DNA of 64,000 nt from Halocafeteria seosinensis (lineage: Eukaryota; Sar; Bigyra; Bicosoecida): assembly GCA_001687465.1 (NCBI GenBank), contig LVLI01000242.1:25602-89601 (forward strand), given 5' to 3'. Below the pieces are notes generated by a model. That model was not told where the DNA came from and ran no database searches. It was given only the letters and a program-made list of their open reading frames with translations. The position numbers were made by a program, and so were the translations under genes. Below, piece after piece: positions 63,003 to 64,000 of this stretch. Position 1 is the first letter of the stretch. Each line of letters starts with the position of its first letter.

Positions 63003-63227
63003 TTAGGCCGTTGAAGATCCACAAAAGCATACGATCTCAAAAAAGAGTTCGTAATCAAAGTCACAGTCATCCACCTCCTGTTCGGCTAGATCTTCGCACA
63101 TATTCTGAAACTCCACCAATTCGGCCTGAGAACTGATGACATCCTCACACAATTGGGTGGATTCGCCACCGCCTTGGAAAAACGTCACTTTATAACAGGC
63201 CACTTGAAGACTCGTTCCCATCACCAT
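63003..63227 (-). CDS. Small acidic cysteine-containing island protein
   Basis: 74 residues from the ATG at 63227, with a Glu/Asp-rich middle (MCEDLAEQEVDDCDFDYE). It has several Cys residues but no clear metal site. No family recognised. Short length makes the call tentative. Confidence 0.4.
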   Translation of the reverse strand: MVMGTSLQVACYKVTFFQGGGESTQLCEDVISSQAELVEFQNMCEDLAEQEVDDCDFDYELFFEIVCFCGSSTA

Positions 63228-63301
63228 GGTCTATATCCAGTAGGGCGAAAAGTCGTCGTCACCCCAGAAAATCGTACATCTGATGTTGGTACGATAACTA
63301 A

Positions 63302-63517
63302 CTATTTCTTAAAAACATTCCGTAAATCAATCTTTTCTATTCCGATTTGATGGTCTTCGTCTAATTGGTCTTGTAATTCCTCCAAATCATTGAAGTCATA
63401 CTCGTCCCCGTAGGCGTGTTTGAATGATTCAAACGCTTCTTCATATGTTCCAAAGACGATCGCTTGTCTGTAGCATTCTAAATAATCCGTTAAGAGGTAG
63501 ATATATTTATTTTCCAT
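63302..63517 (-). CDS. Small acidic island protein
   Basis: 71 residues from the ATG at 63517, beginning MENKYIYLLTDYLECYRQA. This is a strand-helix pattern common in small virus-encoded proteins, followed by an acidic stretch (DLEELQDQLDEDH). No known family. Confidence 0.45.
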   Translation of the reverse strand: MENKYIYLLTDYLECYRQAIVFGTYEEAFESFKHAYGDEYDFNDLEELQDQLDEDHQIGIEKIDLRNVFKK

Positions 63518-63554
63518 TCTATATTCATGGCAAAAAAAATTCGCAAAAGGTTCA

Positions 63555-63597
63555 GGCGGACGCCTCAGGCGAGAGAATAAGGGCGGACGCCTCCGGC
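63555..63597. repeat. Two copies of a 16-base GC-rich direct repeat
   Basis: GGCGGACGCCTCAGGC at 63555-63570 recurs at 63582-63597 with one substitution. These GC clusters stand out within an AT-rich region and may be part of the element's terminal structure. Confidence 0.5.
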
Positions 63598-63749
63598 TTT
63601 CTAATCAGAGTGGATGGTCCGGGTGGATATCACGGCCACCTTCCCACTGTCCTGAGTCCGTCTCCGACGGACTCTTGGGGTGATAGTGGGGCGGGTGGGT
63701 ACGGTGACCGACTGTCTCTCCTCCCTGACTATCCCCTCTATTATAATCG

Positions 63750-64000
63750 TATGACACTCATGACAGAAATGACAGAAATTTTTAAGGGTCGGTTGGTTTA
63801 CTAATTAATAATTTTATTTTTTATNTTTCTTAAATCTCAACCGGCTGAAATGGAAGTGACATCTGTCATAAGTGTCATAAAATAAGGCTTACCACTAAAC
63901 TACCGAAATATTGGATCGTTTTGAGGGGGTCGGGGGTATGACACTTATGACACTTTCTGTCATGAGCATAAAAGACCGAAATGATCGGTCGTTTTGAGGG
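63750..64000. repeat. Inverted and tandem repeats at the element end
   Basis: TATGACACTTATGACA (63937-63952) is the exact reverse complement of TGTCATAAGTGTCATA (63864-63879), and a one-mismatch copy lies at 63750-63765. A 25-base unit starting CCGAAAT and ending TCGTTTTGAGGG occurs at 63903-63927 and 63976-64000, 73 bases apart. This looks like a terminal or origin-like repeat region that continues beyond the window. One unresolved base lies at 63825. Confidence 0.55.

Larger units (their letters stand above)
60224..64000. mobile_element. Intronless recombinase-bearing virus-like island, partial
   Basis: From 60224 the character of the sequence changes. Genes are short, lack introns, are separated by 0-75 bases and lie on both strands. 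Spacers are AT-rich. A tyrosine recombinase is present, and the right end has direct and inverted repeats. The island runs past the window edge. Such traits fit an integrated virophage, polinton-like virus or other recombinase-driven element, but no capsid, packaging ATPase or polymerase gene is in view, so the class is open. The left end may lie between 60058 and 60224. Confidence 0.55.

Noticed and set aside
63424-63804. Plus-strand frame at the right edge
   Set aside because: It overlaps a better minus-strand gene and runs through the GC-rich repeat; its composition is repeat-derived.

Overview
The window is nuclear DNA from a microbial eukaryote. Coding regions are broken by many short introns (mostly 57-90 bases, GTAAGT/GTATGT/GTACGT donors and CAG/TAG acceptors), and reading frames join precisely across them in every gene checked. 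Genes are packed on both strands with few gaps above 1 kb. A calcium-dependent protein kinase, a bacterial-type adenylosuccinate lyase, a RAP-domain organelle protein, a cytochrome-b5 front-end desaturase and a selenoprotein with an in-frame TGA together suggest a unicellular alga or related protist that uses selenocysteine. That excludes a land plant or fungus, but the lineage cannot be fixed from this sequence.

Layout. 1-5.3 kb: a secreted or membrane protein with two PA14 domains and an intronless protein with an internal duplication. 5.5-12.5 kb: a likely mitochondrial membrane protein, a divergent CDPK with a myristoylation motif, and the exon-junction helicase eIF4A-III. 13.2-19.6 kb: a full-length ABCA-type ABC transporter (2039 residues). 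19.9-24.5 kb: a large surface glycoprotein built from about eleven Cys/Phe-rich exon modules, not recognised as a known family. 25-30.3 kb: selenoprotein T with a candidate SECIS element, adenylosuccinate lyase, and a short-chain dehydrogenase. 30.2-32.3 kb is mostly gene-poor and holds a decayed leucine-rich-repeat stretch. 32.3-49.4 kb: a RAP-domain protein, a longin-like small protein, an SMPD4-like ER protein, a ZIP metal transporter, an EXPERA-family membrane protein, a Golgi-type Ca/Mn P-type ATPase (SPCA) and adenylosuccinate synthetase. 50.4-55.4 kb: two tandem Cache-HAMP two-pass receptors without an output domain. 55.5-59.1 kb: an organelle-type RNA-binding-like protein and a delta-type front-end desaturase. 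59.5-60.1 kb: a reverse-transcriptase relic. 60.2-64 kb: an intronless, tightly packed set of small genes on both strands around a tyrosine recombinase, ending in direct and inverted repeats. This looks like the edge of an integrated virus-like or recombinase-bearing mobile element that continues past the window.

Functional themes: adenylosuccinate synthetase and lyase, the two IMP-to-AMP enzymes, lie about 20 kb apart. Several genes serve the secretory pathway and membranes: SelT (ER redox), SPCA (Golgi Ca/Mn), ZIP (metal), EXPERA (sterol/ER), SMPD4-like (ER/nuclear envelope), ABCA (lipid) and the desaturase. The most interesting items are the selenocysteine gene with its RNA element, the effector-less Cache-HAMP pair, the modular glycoprotein and the recombinase island.
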